Of a stretch of DNA of 50,655 nt, positions 33,907-43,707 are shown in pieces; position 1 is the first letter of the stretch; every line of letters begins with the position of its first letter. Source of the DNA: Lachnospiraceae bacterium (GTDB taxonomy: Bacteria; Bacillota; Clostridia; Lachnospirales; Lachnospiraceae); NCBI GenBank assembly GCA_011959105.1, contig BLLU01000030.1, forward strand, positions 1 through 50,655, given 5' to 3'. Below the pieces are notes generated by a model. It was not told the origin of the DNA, made no database searches, and saw only the letters and a list, made by a program, of their open reading frames with translations. Both the position numbers and the translations under genes were made by a program.

Positions 33907-34098
33907 TTATGCTTCCACTTCTTCTACTTTTAACAAATAGCCCACCTGACGAATCTGGCCTCTGGTAGCCGCATTATCAGGAAGGACAACGGAATGATTC
34001 AGCTTCCTGAGTCCCATGGACTCCACTGTTTTCCTGTTCTTCGGCACAGCACCAATGGTGGACTTTACCAAAGTCACCTTTAACATCTTATCTGCCAT
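33907..34098 (-). CDS. rpmD: 50S ribosomal protein L30
   Basis: A 63-residue L30 (LKVTLVKSTIGAVPKNRKTVESMGLRKL). It is the short bacterial form. It lies 31 bp after rpsE and 18 bp before rplO, with AGAAGGAAG before the ATG. Confidence 0.98.
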   Translation of the reverse strand: MADKMLKVTLVKSTIGAVPKNRKTVESMGLRKLNHSVVLPDNAATRGQIRQVGYLLKVEEVEA

Positions 34099-34129
34099 GA
34101 TTTCTTCCTTCTCCTTTCACGCCCTTGCG

Positions 34130-34639
34130 TCAGGCATAGATCTCATCCACGGACTTGCCGCGGTTTCTTGCCACTTCCTCGGGGGACTTAAGCTGGCTGA
34201 GGCCGCTGATCGTAGCCAGGACCACGTTCTGCTTATTGTTAGAGCCCAGAGACTTGGTACGGATGTTCTTGATACCCGCCAGTTCGCAAACGATACGCGC
34301 GGGACCGCCCGCGATGATACCGGTACCTTCGGGAGCCCTCTTGAGCAGTACGTTGGAAGAACCGTACTTTCCGATGAAATCATGAGTGATGGAACTGTTC
34401 TCGTCCAGAGCGATGGTCACAAGGTGCTTCATGGCGTCTTCCTTGCCCTTGCGGATTGCCTCGGGGATTTCCACTGCCTTGCCCAGGCCGGCGCCCACAT
34501 GGCCGTTGCCGTCTCCTACCACCACCAATGCGGTGAAGCGCATATTGCGGCCGCCCTTTACAGTCTTGGCAACGCGCTTGATTACGACAACTTTATCATT
34601 CAACTCTAACTGGCTTGCATCTATGATTGTCTGCTTCAT
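34130..34639 (-). CDS. rpsE: 30S ribosomal protein S5
   Basis: A 169-residue S5 with the double-stranded RNA-binding part [35 protein letters not shown] (about 14-48) and the C-terminal [21 protein letters not shown]. It contributes to decoding accuracy and to mRNA unwinding. RBS GGAAGGAAA. Confidence 0.99.
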   Translation of the reverse strand: MKQTIIDASQLELNDKVVVIKRVAKTVKGGRNMRFTALVVVGDGNGHVGAGLGKAVEIPEAIRKGKEDAMKHLVTIALDENSSITHDFIGKYGSSNVLLKRAPEGTGIIAGGPARIVCELAGIKNIRTKSLGSNNKQNVVLATISGLSQLKSPEEVARNRGKSVDEIYA

Positions 34640-34656
34640 GATATTTCCTTCCTTTC

Positions 34657-35025
34657 CTAGAATTCCAAGCCAGCTTCTCTGGCTGCGTCAGCTAATGCTG
34701 CGATCTTGCCGTGGTATATAAAGCCGCCTCTGTCAAAAACAACTTTCGTAATACCCTTTTCTACTGCCCTCTTACCGATGACTGTACCCAAATATGCCGC
34801 CGCATCTACATTGTTGGTCTTCTCCAGTTCCGCCTTAACGGCCTTCTCCAGAGTGGATGCGGATACCAGGGTGTTGCCGACCGTATCATCGATAATTTGA
34901 GCATACATATGATTATTGCTTCTGAATACCGCAAGACGAGGCTGCTCAGCCGTGCCGCTGAAACGGTTGCGAATTCTCATGTGCTTTTTAACACGTACTT
35001 TCTGTCTGGATTCCTTACTAACCAT
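34657..35025 (-). CDS. rplR: 50S ribosomal protein L18
   Basis: A 122-residue L18 from ATG 35025 ([24 protein letters not shown]). An ATG two codons earlier (35031) lies only 3 nt from AGGAG, so the later start, at 9 nt, is preferred. L18 binds 5S rRNA with L5. [18 protein letters not shown] is typical. Confidence 0.97.
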   Translation of the reverse strand: MVSKESRQKVRVKKHMRIRNRFSGTAEQPRLAVFRSNNHMYAQIIDDTVGNTLVSASTLEKAVKAELEKTNNVDAAAYLGTVIGKRAVEKGITKVVFDRGGFIYHGKIAALADAAREAGLEF

Positions 35026-35045
35026 TTTCATACTCTCCTTATCTG

Positions 35046-35588
35046 TTATTTCTTACCGGTCTTACCAACCTTGCGCCTGATGGTCTCATCAGCATACTTG
35101 ATGCCCTTGCCCTTGTAAGGCTCAGGTCTCCTCTTGTCTCTGATTTCAGCTGCGAATTGGCCTACTTTTTCCTTGTCGATACCCTTGACAAGGATAACGT
35201 TCTGTCCTTCAACGACAGTCTCGATCCCCTCGGGATCCTCCATCTCCACCGGATGAGAATAACCCAGAGACAGGGTCAGCTTCTTGCCGGCCTTGGCGGC
35301 TCTGTAACCCACGCCGTTTACTTCCAGCTTCTTCTCATAACCCTGGGTAACGCCTACCACCATATTGTTGATCAGCGTTCTGGTCAGGCCGTGCAGGGAC
35401 TTCATCTTCTTTAAGTCGTTGGGACGGCTCACATGAACCTCTGCGCCCTCTACCTTGATCTCCATCTCCGTGGGCAATACTCTCTCCAGAGTACCCTTGG
35501 GACCTTTTACAGTCACTTTATTATTTTCTGCAACCTCCACAGTAACGCCTGCGGGAATCGCGATTGGCATTCTTCCTATACGTGACAT
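35046..35588 (-). CDS. rplF: 50S ribosomal protein L6
   Basis: The start is ATG 35588 ([15 protein letters not shown]) with AGGAGG 7 nt upstream; the frame continues to 35657 without homology. The 180-residue L6 has two similar halves and the C-terminal [14 protein letters not shown] motif that contacts 23S rRNA near the factor-binding centre. Confidence 0.98.
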   Translation of the reverse strand: MSRIGRMPIAIPAGVTVEVAENNKVTVKGPKGTLERVLPTEMEIKVEGAEVHVSRPNDLKKMKSLHGLTRTLINNMVVGVTQGYEKKLEVNGVGYRAAKAGKKLTLSLGYSHPVEMEDPEGIETVVEGQNVILVKGIDKEKVGQFAAEIRDKRRPEPYKGKGIKYADETIRRKVGKTGKK

Positions 35589-35650
35589 GCCCGTACCTCC
35601 TAATTTTATTCTATATAACCTGCTACATAACTCTCTCTTATTTTCGTCCA

Positions 35651-36052
35651 TTACCACACGAAAGCCAACACTTCGCCGCCTACCTGCAGCTCTCTTGCCT
35701 TCTTGTCGGTGATAACGCCCTGGTTGGTGGAGATGATCGCAATACCCAGGCCGCCCAGCACTCTGGGCAGTTCATCCTTGCCGGCATACACACGCAGGCC
35801 CGGCTTGGAGATTCTCTTGAGGCCGGTGATCATCTTTTCGTTCTTGTCCCCGCCGTACTTCAGGGCGATGTGGATGGTCTTGAAGCTGCCATCCTCTATG
35901 ATGTCATACTTCTTAATATAGCCCTCCTCCAAAAGGATGTCGGCGATCGCCAACTTCATCCTGGAAGCAGGAACATCAACTGTATCGTGTTTTGCAGTAT
36001 TCGCATTACGGATTCTTGTAAGCATATCTGCAATAGGATCGCTCAGTGCCAT
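35651..36052 (-). CDS. rpsH: 30S ribosomal protein S8
   Basis: A 133-residue S8: [18 protein letters not shown] at the start and [31 protein letters not shown] at the end. In E. coli S8 represses the spc operon; whether that holds here is not shown. Confidence 0.99.
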   Translation of the reverse strand: MALSDPIADMLTRIRNANTAKHDTVDVPASRMKLAIADILLEEGYIKKYDIIEDGSFKTIHIALKYGGDKNEKMITGLKRISKPGLRVYAGKDELPRVLGGLGIAIISTNQGVITDKKARELQVGGEVLAFVW

Positions 36053-36067
36053 GGTTTTTCCTCCTCC

Positions 36068-36253
36068 TTACCAACTTGCCTTCTTAACGCCGGGAATCTC
36101 GCCCTTGTATGCCAGCTCACGGAAGCAAACTCTGCAAATTCCGTATTTCTTGAGAACCGAGTGTGGACGGCCACAAATCTTGCAACGGGTATAAGCCTGG
36201 GTGGAAAACTTAGGCTTGCGCTGCTGCTTAATCTTCATAGATGTCTTTGCCAT
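36068..36253 (-). CDS. rpsN: 30S ribosomal protein S14, zinc-binding type Z
   Basis: A 61-residue short S14 with the four-cysteine zinc knuckle C24-x2-C27 and C40-x2-C43 ([22 protein letters not shown]). The long, zinc-free form is not in the window. It is 15 bp from rplE and rpsH, the standard place. Confidence 0.98.
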   Translation of the reverse strand: MAKTSMKIKQQRKPKFSTQAYTRCKICGRPHSVLKKYGICRVCFRELAYKGEIPGVKKASW

Positions 36254-36267
36254 GAGAATTTACCTCC

Positions 36268-36810
36268 TTATGATTTTGCGAAGGGCATGTTGAACAGCGT
36301 CAACAACTCGCGCGCCTCTTCGTCGGTCTTGGCAGTTGTCACGAAAATGATATCCATACCCCTGGTCTTGTCGATCTTGTCATATTCGATTTCGGGGAAG
36401 ATGATCTGCTCCTTGATGCCCAGGGCATAATTGCCTCTGCCGTCAAAAGCGTTGGGATTCACTCCTCTGAAGTCACGCACGCGGGGAAGCGCCAGATTCA
36501 CCAGACGATCCAGGAACTCATACATCTTCTCGCCCCGCAGGGTGGTCTTGCAGCCGATGTTCATACCCTCACGGATCTTGAAGTTGGCAATGGAATTCTT
36601 GGCCTTGGTCAAAACAGCCTTCTGGCCCGTGATGATTTCCATGTCATGAACCGCGTTCTCCAGCACCTTGGCATTGTCCTTGGCCTCGCCAACGCCCATG
36701 TTGATCACGATCTTATCCAGCTTGGGAACTTCCATCACGTTTTTATATCCAAACTTCTTCGTCATAGCGGCGACGATCTCGTTGTTATAGAATTCTTTCA
36801 ATCTACTCAC
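36268..36810 (-). CDS. rplE: 50S ribosomal protein L5
   Basis: A 180-residue L5 starting at GTG 36810 with AGGAGG 9 nt upstream. [38 protein letters not shown] and the ending [20 protein letters not shown] are typical. L5 brings 5S rRNA into the 50S subunit. Confidence 0.98.
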   Translation of the reverse strand: MSRLKEFYNNEIVAAMTKKFGYKNVMEVPKLDKIVINMGVGEAKDNAKVLENAVHDMEIITGQKAVLTKAKNSIANFKIREGMNIGCKTTLRGEKMYEFLDRLVNLALPRVRDFRGVNPNAFDGRGNYALGIKEQIIFPEIEYDKIDKTRGMDIIFVTTAKTDEEARELLTLFNMPFAKS

Positions 36811-36833
36811 GTTTACTTTCCTCCTTCCTGGGA

Positions 36834-37151
36834 TCAGTCGATCACTTCGCCGGTCTTCTTAGCGAAACGAACCTTTTTGTCCCCTTCCATCCTGAAGCCG
36901 ACCCTGGTTGCCTGTCCCTTGTGGACCAGCATCACGTTGGAGATATCCATGGGGGCTTCCTTCTGGATAATACCGCCGTTGGGATTGGCCTGGGTGGGTT
37001 TGGAGTGCTTGGTCATCATGTTCAGGCCCTCCACAAGGACCTTGCCGTTCTTCACATCAACGGAAATCACCTTGCCCTCTTTATTCTTGATCTTTCTGTT
37101 GCCGGCGATCACTTTGACCGTATCGCCCTTTTTAATCTTCATCGTTGCCAT
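36834..37151 (-). CDS. rplX: 50S ribosomal protein L24
   Basis: A 105-residue L24 with an N-terminal KOW motif ([28 protein letters not shown]) and [18 protein letters not shown]. It is an assembly-initiator 50S protein. It lies 12 bp after rplN. Confidence 0.98.
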   Translation of the reverse strand: MATMKIKKGDTVKVIAGNRKIKNKEGKVISVDVKNGKVLVEGLNMMTKHSKPTQANPNGGIIQKEAPMDISNVMLVHKGQATRVGFRMEGDKKVRFAKKTGEVID

Positions 37152-37163
37152 TGCCGCACCTCC

Positions 37164-37532
37164 TTACAATACTTCGGGAGCCAGGGAAACGATCTTCATA
37201 AACTGTTTCTCACGAAGCTCTCTCGCTACGGGCCCAAAGATACGAGTTCCTCTGGGAGTCTTGTCTTCCTTGATGATTACTGCCGCGTTCTCATCAAACT
37301 TAATGTAGGAGCCGTCCTTGCGACGCGCGCCCTTCACAGTACGGACAACCACGGCCTTGACCACATCACCCTTCTTTACAACGCCACCAGGTGTTGCATC
37401 TTTGACCGAAGCAACAATCACATCGCCGATCTGTGCATATCTTCTTGTGGAGCCGCCCATAACACGGATGCAAAGAAGCTCCTTTGCACCGGTATTGTCA
37501 GCAACCTTCAGTCTAGTTTCCTGCTGAACCAT
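37164..37532 (-). CDS. rplN: 50S ribosomal protein L14
   Basis: A 122-residue L14 ([28 protein letters not shown] and [13 protein letters not shown]). It lies at the subunit interface, where the silencing factor RsfS binds. The gap to rpsQ is 33 bp, with AAGGAG before the ATG. Confidence 0.99.
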   Translation of the reverse strand: MVQQETRLKVADNTGAKELLCIRVMGGSTRRYAQIGDVIVASVKDATPGGVVKKGDVVKAVVVRTVKGARRKDGSYIKFDENAAVIIKEDKTPRGTRIFGPVARELREKQFMKIVSLAPEVL

Positions 37533-37565
37533 GTTAATTCTCCTTCCAACTATCTATCCGCACGA

Positions 37566-37820
37566 TTATTTTGCTCTCTCTACGATCTCGACAAGTCTCC
37601 ATCTCTTGTCCTTGGACAGGGGCCTCGTCTCCATCACCTTAACGGTGTCGCCGATGTTGCACTCGTTGTTCTCGTCATGTGCCTTCAGCTTGTAGGTGCT
37701 CTTCACAACCTTCTTGTAAAGGGGGTGCTTTACACGGTTCTCGATAGCGACAACGATCGTCTTATCCATTTTATTACTGACAACCTTGCCAGTACGCTGT
37801 TTTCTCAAATTTCTTTCCAC
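37566..37820 (-). CDS. rpsQ: 30S ribosomal protein S17
   Basis: An 84-residue OB-fold S17 starting at GTG 37820 (AAAGGAG 8 nt upstream). [20 protein letters not shown] and RHPLYKK-type [15 protein letters not shown] are typical. It is a primary 16S rRNA binder. Confidence 0.98.
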   Translation of the reverse strand: MERNLRKQRTGKVVSNKMDKTIVVAIENRVKHPLYKKVVKSTYKLKAHDENNECNIGDTVKVMETRPLSKDKRWRLVEIVERAK

Positions 37821-37848
37821 GACCCATTCTCCTTTCTTCGTCCGCTGC

Positions 37849-38052
37849 TTATGCCTTGGCCTTCTGGGTGATCACAGTCTGGATACGGGCAATGTTCTTT
37901 CTGACTTCTCTGATCCTTGCCGTATTGTCCAACTGGTTGGTAGCGTTCTGGAATCTCAAATTGAAAAGTTCCTTCTTTGCAGCGACCAGCTCCTGGTCCA
38001 GTTCCTCAACAGACTTGGTCTGTAATTCCTCAACATACTTAGTTTTCTTCAT
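37849..38052 (-). CDS. rpmC: 50S ribosomal protein L29
   Basis: A 67-residue L29 from ATG 38052 ([22 protein letters not shown]). It is an all-helical protein at the exit tunnel rim with the motif [15 protein letters not shown]. The start overlaps the rplP stop by one base (TAATG), so the two are translationally coupled. Confidence 0.98.
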   Translation of the reverse strand: MKKTKYVEELQTKSVEELDQELVAAKKELFNLRFQNATNQLDNTARIREVRKNIARIQTVITQKAKA

Positions 38053-38480
38053 TATGATACACCGCCTTCCAGATCTGCTTTCGATACAACCTTGCACTTG
38101 CAAGGAAGCTTGTGCATGGCAAGACGCAATGCCTCGCGGGCGTCTGACTCAGGAACCCCAGCGATCTCGAACATTACGCGTCCGGGCTTTACAACTGCTA
38201 CCCAGTACTCCAAAGAACCTTTACCGGAACCCATACGGGTCTCAGCGGGCTTTGCGGTTACGGGCTTATCCGGGAAAATCTTGATCCAGACCTTACCGGT
38301 ACGCTTTGTATAACGGGTAAGTGCAATACGGGCCGCCTCGATCTGATTGGACTTGATCCAGCAGGGCTCTGTTGCTACCAGGCCGTACTCACCATAGGTC
38401 AGGGTATTGCCCCTCATAGCCTTGCCGGCCATGGTGCCACGGAACTGTTTACGACGCTTTACTCTCTTCGGCATTAACAT
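38052..38480 (-). CDS. rplP: 50S ribosomal protein L16
   Basis: A 142-residue L16 ([40 protein letters not shown]). It lies near the A site and stabilises tRNA binding. ATG 38480 overlaps the rpsC stop by one base; a second ATG two codons later is possible, but homologues begin at the first. Confidence 0.97.
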   Translation of the reverse strand: MLMPKRVKRRKQFRGTMAGKAMRGNTLTYGEYGLVATEPCWIKSNQIEAARIALTRYTKRTGKVWIKIFPDKPVTAKPAETRMGSGKGSLEYWVAVVKPGRVMFEIAGVPESDAREALRLAMHKLPCKCKVVSKADLEGGVS

Positions 38481-39139
38481 TATTTATCGCTCCCTTCCAC
38501 CGGCTCTCCTTTTGTAGGAAGAATCTCGCCTTTATAAATCCAAACCTTGACGCCAACCTTGCCGTAAGTCGTATCTGCCTCGGCAAAACCATAGTCGATG
38601 TCAGCCCTCAGTGTCTGCAGGGGGATAGTACCCTCGCTGTAGAATTCGGTACGCGCGATATCAGCGCCGCCCAGACGACCCGCACAGGCTGCCTTGATGC
38701 CCTGGGCTCCCGCTTTCATGGTTCTGCCCATGCAGGACTTCATGGCGCGTCTGAAAGAAACACGATTCTCAAGCTGCTGCGCAATATTCTCGGCCACCAG
38801 CTGAGCATCCTTATCCGGCCTCTTGATCTCCTTGATGTCAACCATAACCTTCTTGTCCGTGAGTTTGGACAGTTCCTGCTTGGTGATCTCGATCTCAGCG
38901 CCGCCCTTGCCGATTACCACGCCGGGCTTAGCGGTGTAGATGATAACCTTCACCCTGTCGGACGCTCTCTCGATCTCGATCTTGGAAACGCCTGCGCTGT
39001 ATAACTTCTTCTTTAAAAACTGTCTGATGTTGTAGTCCTCTACCAGATAATCGGAGAACTCTGCATCAGCGTACCACTTGGAATCCCAATCCTTAATAAC
39101 ACCGACTCTCAGGCCGTGAGGATTAACTTTCTGTCCCAT
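38480..39139 (-). CDS. rpsC: 30S ribosomal protein S3
   Basis: A 219-residue S3. [20 protein letters not shown], the KH domain ([22 protein letters not shown], about 63-84) and the C-terminal [19 protein letters not shown] block are present. S3 lines the mRNA entry channel. Confidence 0.99.
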   Translation of the reverse strand: MGQKVNPHGLRVGVIKDWDSKWYADAEFSDYLVEDYNIRQFLKKKLYSAGVSKIEIERASDRVKVIIYTAKPGVVIGKGGAEIEITKQELSKLTDKKVMVDIKEIKRPDKDAQLVAENIAQQLENRVSFRRAMKSCMGRTMKAGAQGIKAACAGRLGGADIARTEFYSEGTIPLQTLRADIDYGFAEADTTYGKVGVKVWIYKGEILPTKGEPVEGSDK

Positions 39140-39150
39140 AATTCTTCCTC

Positions 39151-39537
39151 CTATTTCTCATCCAGCACGATGGTGATATGGCTCATTCTCTTCTCGATCC
39201 TATAAGCTCTGCCCTGTGCTCTCGGTCTTACTCTCTTCATGATCGGTCCGTTGTTTGCATAGCACTCTGCGATATACAGATTGTCGGCATTCATGCCGTT
39301 GTTGTTCTCCGCATTGGCAATTGCAGACTTCAGCAGCTTCTCAATTACGCCGGAGGCGTATCTGGGATTGTATGCCAGGATGCCCAGGGCGCTCTCCACG
39401 TCCTTGCCCCTGATGGCGTCTAATACAAAACATGCCTTCTGAACGGGGATCCTTGCGTATGATAACTTGGCAGAGGGTCTGGTGTCCTTCTGGGCATTTC
39501 TCTCTCTCTTGATCTGACTTCTATGTCCTTTAGCCAT
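39151..39537 (-). CDS. rplV: 50S ribosomal protein L22
   Basis: The start is ATG 39537 ([18 protein letters not shown]) with AGGAGG upstream; the frame back to 39570 lacks homology. The 128-residue L22 has the tunnel-lining hairpin ending [18 protein letters not shown], where macrolide-resistance changes map. No such change can be judged here. Confidence 0.97.
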   Translation of the reverse strand: MAKGHRSQIKRERNAQKDTRPSAKLSYARIPVQKACFVLDAIRGKDVESALGILAYNPRYASGVIEKLLKSAIANAENNNGMNADNLYIAECYANNGPIMKRVRPRAQGRAYRIEKRMSHITIVLDEK

Positions 39538-39616
39538 AGATAATTTCCTCCTACATTCCGTTGTTTTCAAGCTAACGCATCTGCTACGGCCGGGCCGCAG
39601 ACAGACCAGTTTCCTT

Positions 39617-39656
39617 CCCCGGGCGGCATGGAATTACGCTTCCTGCCGCTTCGGGG
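39617..39656. repeat. Long GC-rich hairpin between rpsS and rplV
   Basis: CCCCG-GCGGC-GGAA pairs with TTCC-GCCGC-CGGGG around a 6-nt loop, with small bulges. It sits in a 164-bp gap (39538-39701), where relatives usually have only a few bases. A second copy of AAGCGTAAT occurs near 39690. There is no U-tract. Confidence 0.55.
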
Positions 39657-39701
39657 GTTGGCCGCCCTCCCGGGCAGCCATGCGCCACTATTACGCTTTA
39701 C

Positions 39702-39983
39702 TTACCTGACCTTGGACTTCTTCTCATCCTTGCCATGTCCTCTATAGGTCCTGGTGGCAACGAACTCGCCAAGTTTGTGGCCAACCATATCCTCGGTCAC
39801 ATATACGGGCACATGCTTTCTTCCGTCGTGGACAGCAATGGTGTGTCCAACGAAGGAAGGGAAGATGGTGGAACGGCGGGACCAGGTCTTGATAACAGAC
39901 TTCTGTCCGGAAGCGTTCAACGCATCTACCTTTTTCAGTAAACTTTCATCAGCGAAAGGGCCTTTTTTCAGTGATCTAGCCAT
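39702..39983 (-). CDS. rpsS: 30S ribosomal protein S19
   Basis: A 93-residue S19 ([43 protein letters not shown]). It is a 30S head protein that contacts S13. The ATG is preceded by GAGGAG and follows rplB by 17 bp. Confidence 0.99.
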   Translation of the reverse strand: MARSLKKGPFADESLLKKVDALNASGQKSVIKTWSRRSTIFPSFVGHTIAVHDGRKHVPVYVTEDMVGHKLGEFVATRTYRGHGKDEKKSKVR

Positions 39984-40000
39984 TTGTCTCTCCTCCTCGA

Positions 40001-40840
40001 TTACTTGATTGCCTTGCCGTCACGTCTTCTCACGATCAGCTTGTCGGAAGCCTTCTTCTTACGGGTCTTAAGGCCCAGAGCAGGCTTACCCCAAGGAGTG
40101 CTGGGGCCGGGACGTCCGATGCCGGTCTTGCCTTCACCACCGCCGTGAGGATGGTCGTTGGGGTTCATAACGGAACCGCGGACCGTGGGACGGATCCCCA
40201 TGTGGCGCTTGCGGCCGGCCTTGCCGATGTTGATCAGGTTGTGGTCTACATTGCCTACGACGCCAACGGTGGCGCGGCAAACCAGAGGAACCATTCTCAT
40301 TTCGCCGGAGGGCAGACGCAGGGTTGCGTATTTGCCTTCCTTAGCCATCAACTGTGCGCTGTTGCCGGCGGAACGGACCAGCTGCCCGCCCTTGCCGGGG
40401 TGTAACTCGATATTGTGTACCTGCGTACCTACGGGAATCTGAGCCAGAGGCAGGCAGTTGCCCAGTCTTACTTCCGCCTCGGGACCGTTCATAACCTTCA
40501 TACCGTCGGTCAGTCCTTCGGGGGCAATGATATAGGACTTGGTGCCGTCCGCATAACAGATCAGCGCGATATTGGCCGTTCTGTTGGGATCGTACTCGAT
40601 GCCGACCACCGTTGCGGGGATGCCGTCCTTGTTTCTCTTAAAGTCAATCATTCTGTACTGTCTTCTGACGCCGCCGCCCTGATGTCTCACCGTGATCTTA
40701 CCCTGGTTGTTACGGCCGGAATTCTTCTTCAGTGAGTAGCAGAGGCTCTTCTCGGGAGTTTTCTTTGTAATTTCGGAAAAATCAGAGCCAGTCATGTTAC
40801 GTCTGGAAGGTGTATAGGGATTGTAAGTCTTAATTCCCAT
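40001..40840 (-). CDS. rplB: 50S ribosomal protein L2
   Basis: A 279-residue L2 with the C-terminal [31 protein letters not shown] segment, whose histidine lies near the peptidyl transferase centre. The start is ATG 40840 with AAAGGAG. The gap to rplW upstream is 287 bp of repeats, unusual for these neighbours. Confidence 0.99.
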   Translation of the reverse strand: MGIKTYNPYTPSRRNMTGSDFSEITKKTPEKSLCYSLKKNSGRNNQGKITVRHQGGGVRRQYRMIDFKRNKDGIPATVVGIEYDPNRTANIALICYADGTKSYIIAPEGLTDGMKVMNGPEAEVRLGNCLPLAQIPVGTQVHNIELHPGKGGQLVRSAGNSAQLMAKEGKYATLRLPSGEMRMVPLVCRATVGVVGNVDHNLINIGKAGRKRHMGIRPTVRGSVMNPNDHPHGGGEGKTGIGRPGPSTPWGKPALGLKTRKKKASDKLIVRRRDGKAIK

Positions 40841-40935
40841 CTTTCTATCTCCTTTTCTACAATGATTCTTTGCGCAGCGCCTGTCTGCGCCGCATACCTT
40901 AATCCACCGGCAGTCAAAGAGTTAACCGCCGATAA

Positions 40936-41039
40936 CCCTCGGATGCCTGCAATCTTTATACTGCCAGCACCCCTCAGATGCCCGCAATCCTCAAACTGCC
41001 AGCACCCTTCAAATGCCGACAATCCTCAAACTGCCAGCA
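40936..41039. repeat. Three tandem 34/35-bp repeats between rplW and rplB
   Basis: Units at 40936-40969, 40970-41004 and 41005-41039 each run from CCCTC or CCCTTC through GATGCC or AATGCC and CAATC to ACTGCCAGCA. A decayed fourth unit may lie at about 40908-40935. An apparent reading frame through them simply repeats a short peptide, has no RBS and is not supported. Confidence 0.85.
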
Positions 41040-41044
41040 CCCCT

Positions 41045-41130
41045 GCAAGAATTGCTTGAAGCAATTCTTGCTAAGATAGTTAGTTTTTCTTAGGCGCTGT
41101 ATTTTAGCGCCTTAGAGAAACTCTATCTTA
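41045..41130 (-). repeat. Double-hairpin element, copy B (rplW-rplB gap)
   Basis: On the transcribed strand a long hairpin (41130-41072, arms of about 25 nt, loop AAAATAC) starts inside the rplW stop codon. It is followed by a perfect 11-bp hairpin (41071-41045: GCAAGAATTGC with GCAATTCTTGC). It matches copy A at 29461-29551 in order, spacing and conserved blocks. Confidence 0.72.
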
Positions 41131-41427
41131 TAGTCCTGCAAAGATCTCGATGTCCTTGCTCTCTGCCGTGAGGGTAACGATTGCCTTCTTGGTCTTGGCG
41201 GTCTTACCCACCACCATGCCGCGTCTCTTCTTCTTGCCGGGGCAGTTAATGGTATTGACACGCTCTACCTTGGTGCCCTCGAACATCTTCTCAACGGCTT
41301 CCCTGATCTGGGACTTGTTAGCTTCCGGATGAACAAGGAACGTATATTTCTTTTCACCCATGCCGGCCATACTCTTCTCGGTGACAACCGGTTTGAGGAT
41401 TACGTCATAGTATTTAATATCAGCCAT
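41128..41427 (-). CDS. rplW: 50S ribosomal protein L23
   Basis: A 99-residue L23 ([36 protein letters not shown]). It sits at the tunnel exit and docks SRP and trigger factor. ATG 41427 overlaps the rplD stop by one base (TAATG), and the stop lies inside the first arm of repeat copy B. Confidence 0.98.
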   Translation of the reverse strand: MADIKYYDVILKPVVTEKSMAGMGEKKYTFLVHPEANKSQIREAVEKMFEGTKVERVNTINCPGKKKRRGMVVGKTAKTKKAIVTLTAESKDIEIFAGL

Positions 41428-42047
41428 TACGCGTACACCTCCTCGATCTTCGCTACGGCGTCTCTGGTCAGAACCAGGGTGTTCGCCTTCATCACATCAT
41501 ACACATTGATGCTGTTTACCACAATGGTGTCCACTGTAGCCACATTCCGGGCGGACATGACCACATTGGTGTCGTTGTCTGCCAGAATCACCAGGCCTTT
41601 GTTCACCTTCAGGTTATTCATCACATTGACAAAATTCCTGGTCTTGATCTCATCAAACTTAAGTTCATCCAGGACGATCAGCTTGGTGTCCTGCACCTTG
41701 CTGGTCAACGCGGACTTCAGCGCCGCTCTCTTCTCCTTCTTGTTCATCTTGAAGGAATAATCCCTGGGAACGGGAGCGAATACCACTCCGCCGCCCTTCC
41801 ACTGGGGAGCCCGGATGGATCCCTGCCTTGCGTGGCCGGTTCCCTTCTGTCTCCAGGGCTTTCTGCCGCCGCCGGACACTTCAGAGCGGGTTTTTGCCTT
41901 CTGTGTGCCCTGACGCTTGTTTGCAAGCTGCTGTACAACCGCCATGTGTACCAGGTGCTCATTGACTTTAACACCAAATACTGCATCGTTTAATTCGATT
42001 GTACCAACTTCTTTGCCTTCCATATTATAAACAGATACGTTTGCCAT
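41427..42047 (-). CDS. rplD: 50S ribosomal protein L4
   Basis: A 206-residue L4; [41 protein letters not shown] is the tunnel-lining loop. In gamma-proteobacteria L4 represses its own S10 operon via the leader. A long leader exists here, but the mechanism is not shown by sequence. Confidence 0.99.
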   Translation of the reverse strand: MANVSVYNMEGKEVGTIELNDAVFGVKVNEHLVHMAVVQQLANKRQGTQKAKTRSEVSGGGRKPWRQKGTGHARQGSIRAPQWKGGGVVFAPVPRDYSFKMNKKEKRAALKSALTSKVQDTKLIVLDELKFDEIKTRNFVNVMNNLKVNKGLVILADNDTNVVMSARNVATVDTIVVNSINVYDVMKANTLVLTRDAVAKIEEVYA

Positions 42048-42073
42048 CTGATTGGTCCTCCTTCCGTCTTAAA

Positions 42074-42757
42074 CTATGCTTCAACCTTGACGGTCTCTTT
42101 GATGGTTACTAACGCCTTTTTGGGTCCGGGAACCGCGCCCTTTACCAGCAGCAGATTCTTCTCCGCATCCACTCTCACGATCTCCAGATTCTGGACGGTC
42201 ACTTTCACATGACCCATGTGACCGGGCATACCCTTGCCCTTGAACACACGGCTGGGGGAAGAACATGCGCCGTTGGAACCCTGGTGACGATGAAACTTGG
42301 AACCATGCTTCATGGGTCCTCTGTGCTGTCCCAGTCTCTTGATGGCACCCTGGAAGCCCTTGCCCTTGGAGATGGCGGAAGCATCCACTTTGTCGCCTGC
42401 CTCGAAGATATCGGCCTTGATCTCTGCGCCCAGCGCATACTCAGCGGCGTTCTCAAACTTGAACTCTCTTACATATCTCTTGGAACTCACGCCGGCCTTC
42501 TTGAAGTGTCCCTGCTCGGCCTTGTTGGCGCCGTGCCTGTGAATCACTTCCTTCTTGCCGCTCGCATCCTTGTTGTTGATCCTATCCTTCTTGTCCACAA
42601 AACCAACCTGCACTGCACTGTATCCGTCGTTCTCCACGGTCTTGATCTGGGTCACCACACAGGGCCCGGCCTGGAGCACGGTGACAGGCACCAGCACGCC
42701 GTTCTCGTTGAAGATTTGAGTCATTCCGACTTTTGTTGCCAAAATTGCTTTCTTCAT
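42074..42757 (-). CDS. rplC: 50S ribosomal protein L3
   Basis: A 227-residue L3 ([72 protein letters not shown]). It nucleates 50S assembly and approaches the peptidyl transferase centre. RBS AGGAGG. It is separated from rpsJ by 248 bp that contain a repeat element. Confidence 0.99.
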   Translation of the reverse strand: MKKAILATKVGMTQIFNENGVLVPVTVLQAGPCVVTQIKTVENDGYSAVQVGFVDKKDRINNKDASGKKEVIHRHGANKAEQGHFKKAGVSSKRYVREFKFENAAEYALGAEIKADIFEAGDKVDASAISKGKGFQGAIKRLGQHRGPMKHGSKFHRHQGSNGACSSPSRVFKGKGMPGHMGHVKVTVQNLEIVRVDAEKNLLLVKGAVPGPKKALVTIKETVKVEA

Positions 42758-42783
42758 TTTTTCCTCCTAATTACTCTACAGCG

Positions 42784-42939
42784 GGACATGTAGTTGCATT
42801 GGAGATGCAACTACGGCAGATTGCGCTTCCGCGCAACTGCATAAACTGCAGTGCATATTTGTGATGCAGCTACGGCAGATTGTGCTTCCGCGCAACTGCA
42901 TGATCTGCAGCGCAAACTTGTGATGTAACTATCATGTCC
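42784..42939. repeat. 156-bp repeat element with terminal inverted repeats between rpsJ and rplC
   Basis: The ends GGACATG-TAGTT (42784-42795) and AACTATCATGTCC (42927-42939) are inverted copies of each other. Inside are two direct 59-bp repeats (from 42804 and 42863) and a partial third (from 42922). Each full copy holds GCGCTTCCGCGC. The left end also folds as GTAGTTGCAT/ATGCAACTAC. The copies differ at a handful of positions. It has no gene. Confidence 0.8.
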
Positions 42940-43005
42940 ATACTAGTAGGGGATGGGAGTTTTGCAGAATCTGGATTCCGCAGAACTCCGGTTTTGCCAA
43001 ACTGA

Positions 43006-43323
43006 TTACTTTGTTTTCATTTTGATGTCGATGTAAACACCGGCCGGCATTTCCAGTCTCTGCAATGCGTCAACTGTCTTCTGGGTCGGGGTAATGATGT
43101 CGATCAGCCTCTTGTGGGTTCTCTGCTCGAACTGCTCTCTGGAGTCCTTGTACTTGTGTACCGCCCGCAGAATCGTTACCACTTCCTTCTTGGTGGGAAG
43201 GGGCACCGGGCCGCTCACCTGGGAACCGTTCTTCTTAACTGTTTCGATGATTTTTTTGGCAGATGCATCAACAAGCTGATGATCGTAAGCCTTGAGTGTG
43301 ATTCTCATTACCTGACTTGCCAT
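43006..43323 (-). CDS. rpsJ: 30S ribosomal protein S10
   Basis: The start is ATG 43323 ([19 protein letters not shown]) with AAGGAGG upstream; the frame runs on to 43686 through the leader, but without homology. The 105-residue S10 also serves as NusE in antitermination complexes. It is the first gene of the S10-spc superoperon. Confidence 0.98.
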   Translation of the reverse strand: MASQVMRITLKAYDHQLVDASAKKIIETVKKNGSQVSGPVPLPTKKEVVTILRAVHKYKDSREQFEQRTHKRLIDIITPTQKTVDALQRLEMPAGVYIDIKMKTK

Positions 43324-43614
43324 AAAAAAAGTCGCCTCCTTTTCGCACTTTTGGTTGTAAGTACGACAAGCGGTGACTGTACACTCTCCCGTGTGTGTCC
43401 TAAGCCTTTGCGCAACGCTTTCTTCTCCCAGGCCTATTTCACAGCGAGGTAAAACTGGTTTACTACTCTCACGTCGTTTCTGTCTTGCGACAGACCATAA
43501 ATCTGTACAGTGACTTGTCGTCAGTTTCCTAACTTGACATTCGCTCCACGGAAAACCCGCCCGCCATTGCTGACTGGCAGCAACCTCTCGCTTCACAGCT
43601 ATCATGCCACAGCA
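43324..43614 (-). promoter_or_regulatory. Long S10-operon leader
   Basis: About 290 nt of untranslated RNA lie between the promoter and rpsJ. The region has GC-rich complementary stretches (for example TTGCTG at 43577 and CAGCAA at 43590 as local stems) but no recognised riboswitch or terminator. Leader-mediated control by a ribosomal protein is plausible only by analogy. Confidence 0.4.
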
Positions 43615-43620
43615 ATTAGT

Positions 43621-43649
43621 AGTATACATGGGAAATTCCAGCATTGCAA
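43621..43649 (-). promoter_or_regulatory. Promoter of the S10 operon
   Basis: On the minus strand TTGCAA (43649-43644), 17 bp, TATACT (43626-43621), directly preceded by an A/T-rich stretch with runs of A and T that could act as an UP element. Confidence 0.78.
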
Positions 43650-43707
43650 GACTTTTTTTGAAAATATTGTATTTTTTTAAGTACAATACCTCCCATCATC
43701 TTTGTAA

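Noticed and set aside
40792..41022. Minus-strand ORF through the 34/35-bp repeats
   Set aside because: It overlaps the rplB start, encodes only repeat-derived peptide and has no RBS.
42804..42921. 59-bp repeats as a CRISPR array
   Set aside because: The two copies are directly adjacent with no variable spacers, only two full units exist, and no cas gene is present.
43324..43686. N-terminal extension of S10
   Set aside because: It spans the promoter and leader, and S10 homologues begin at MASQ or MRITL.
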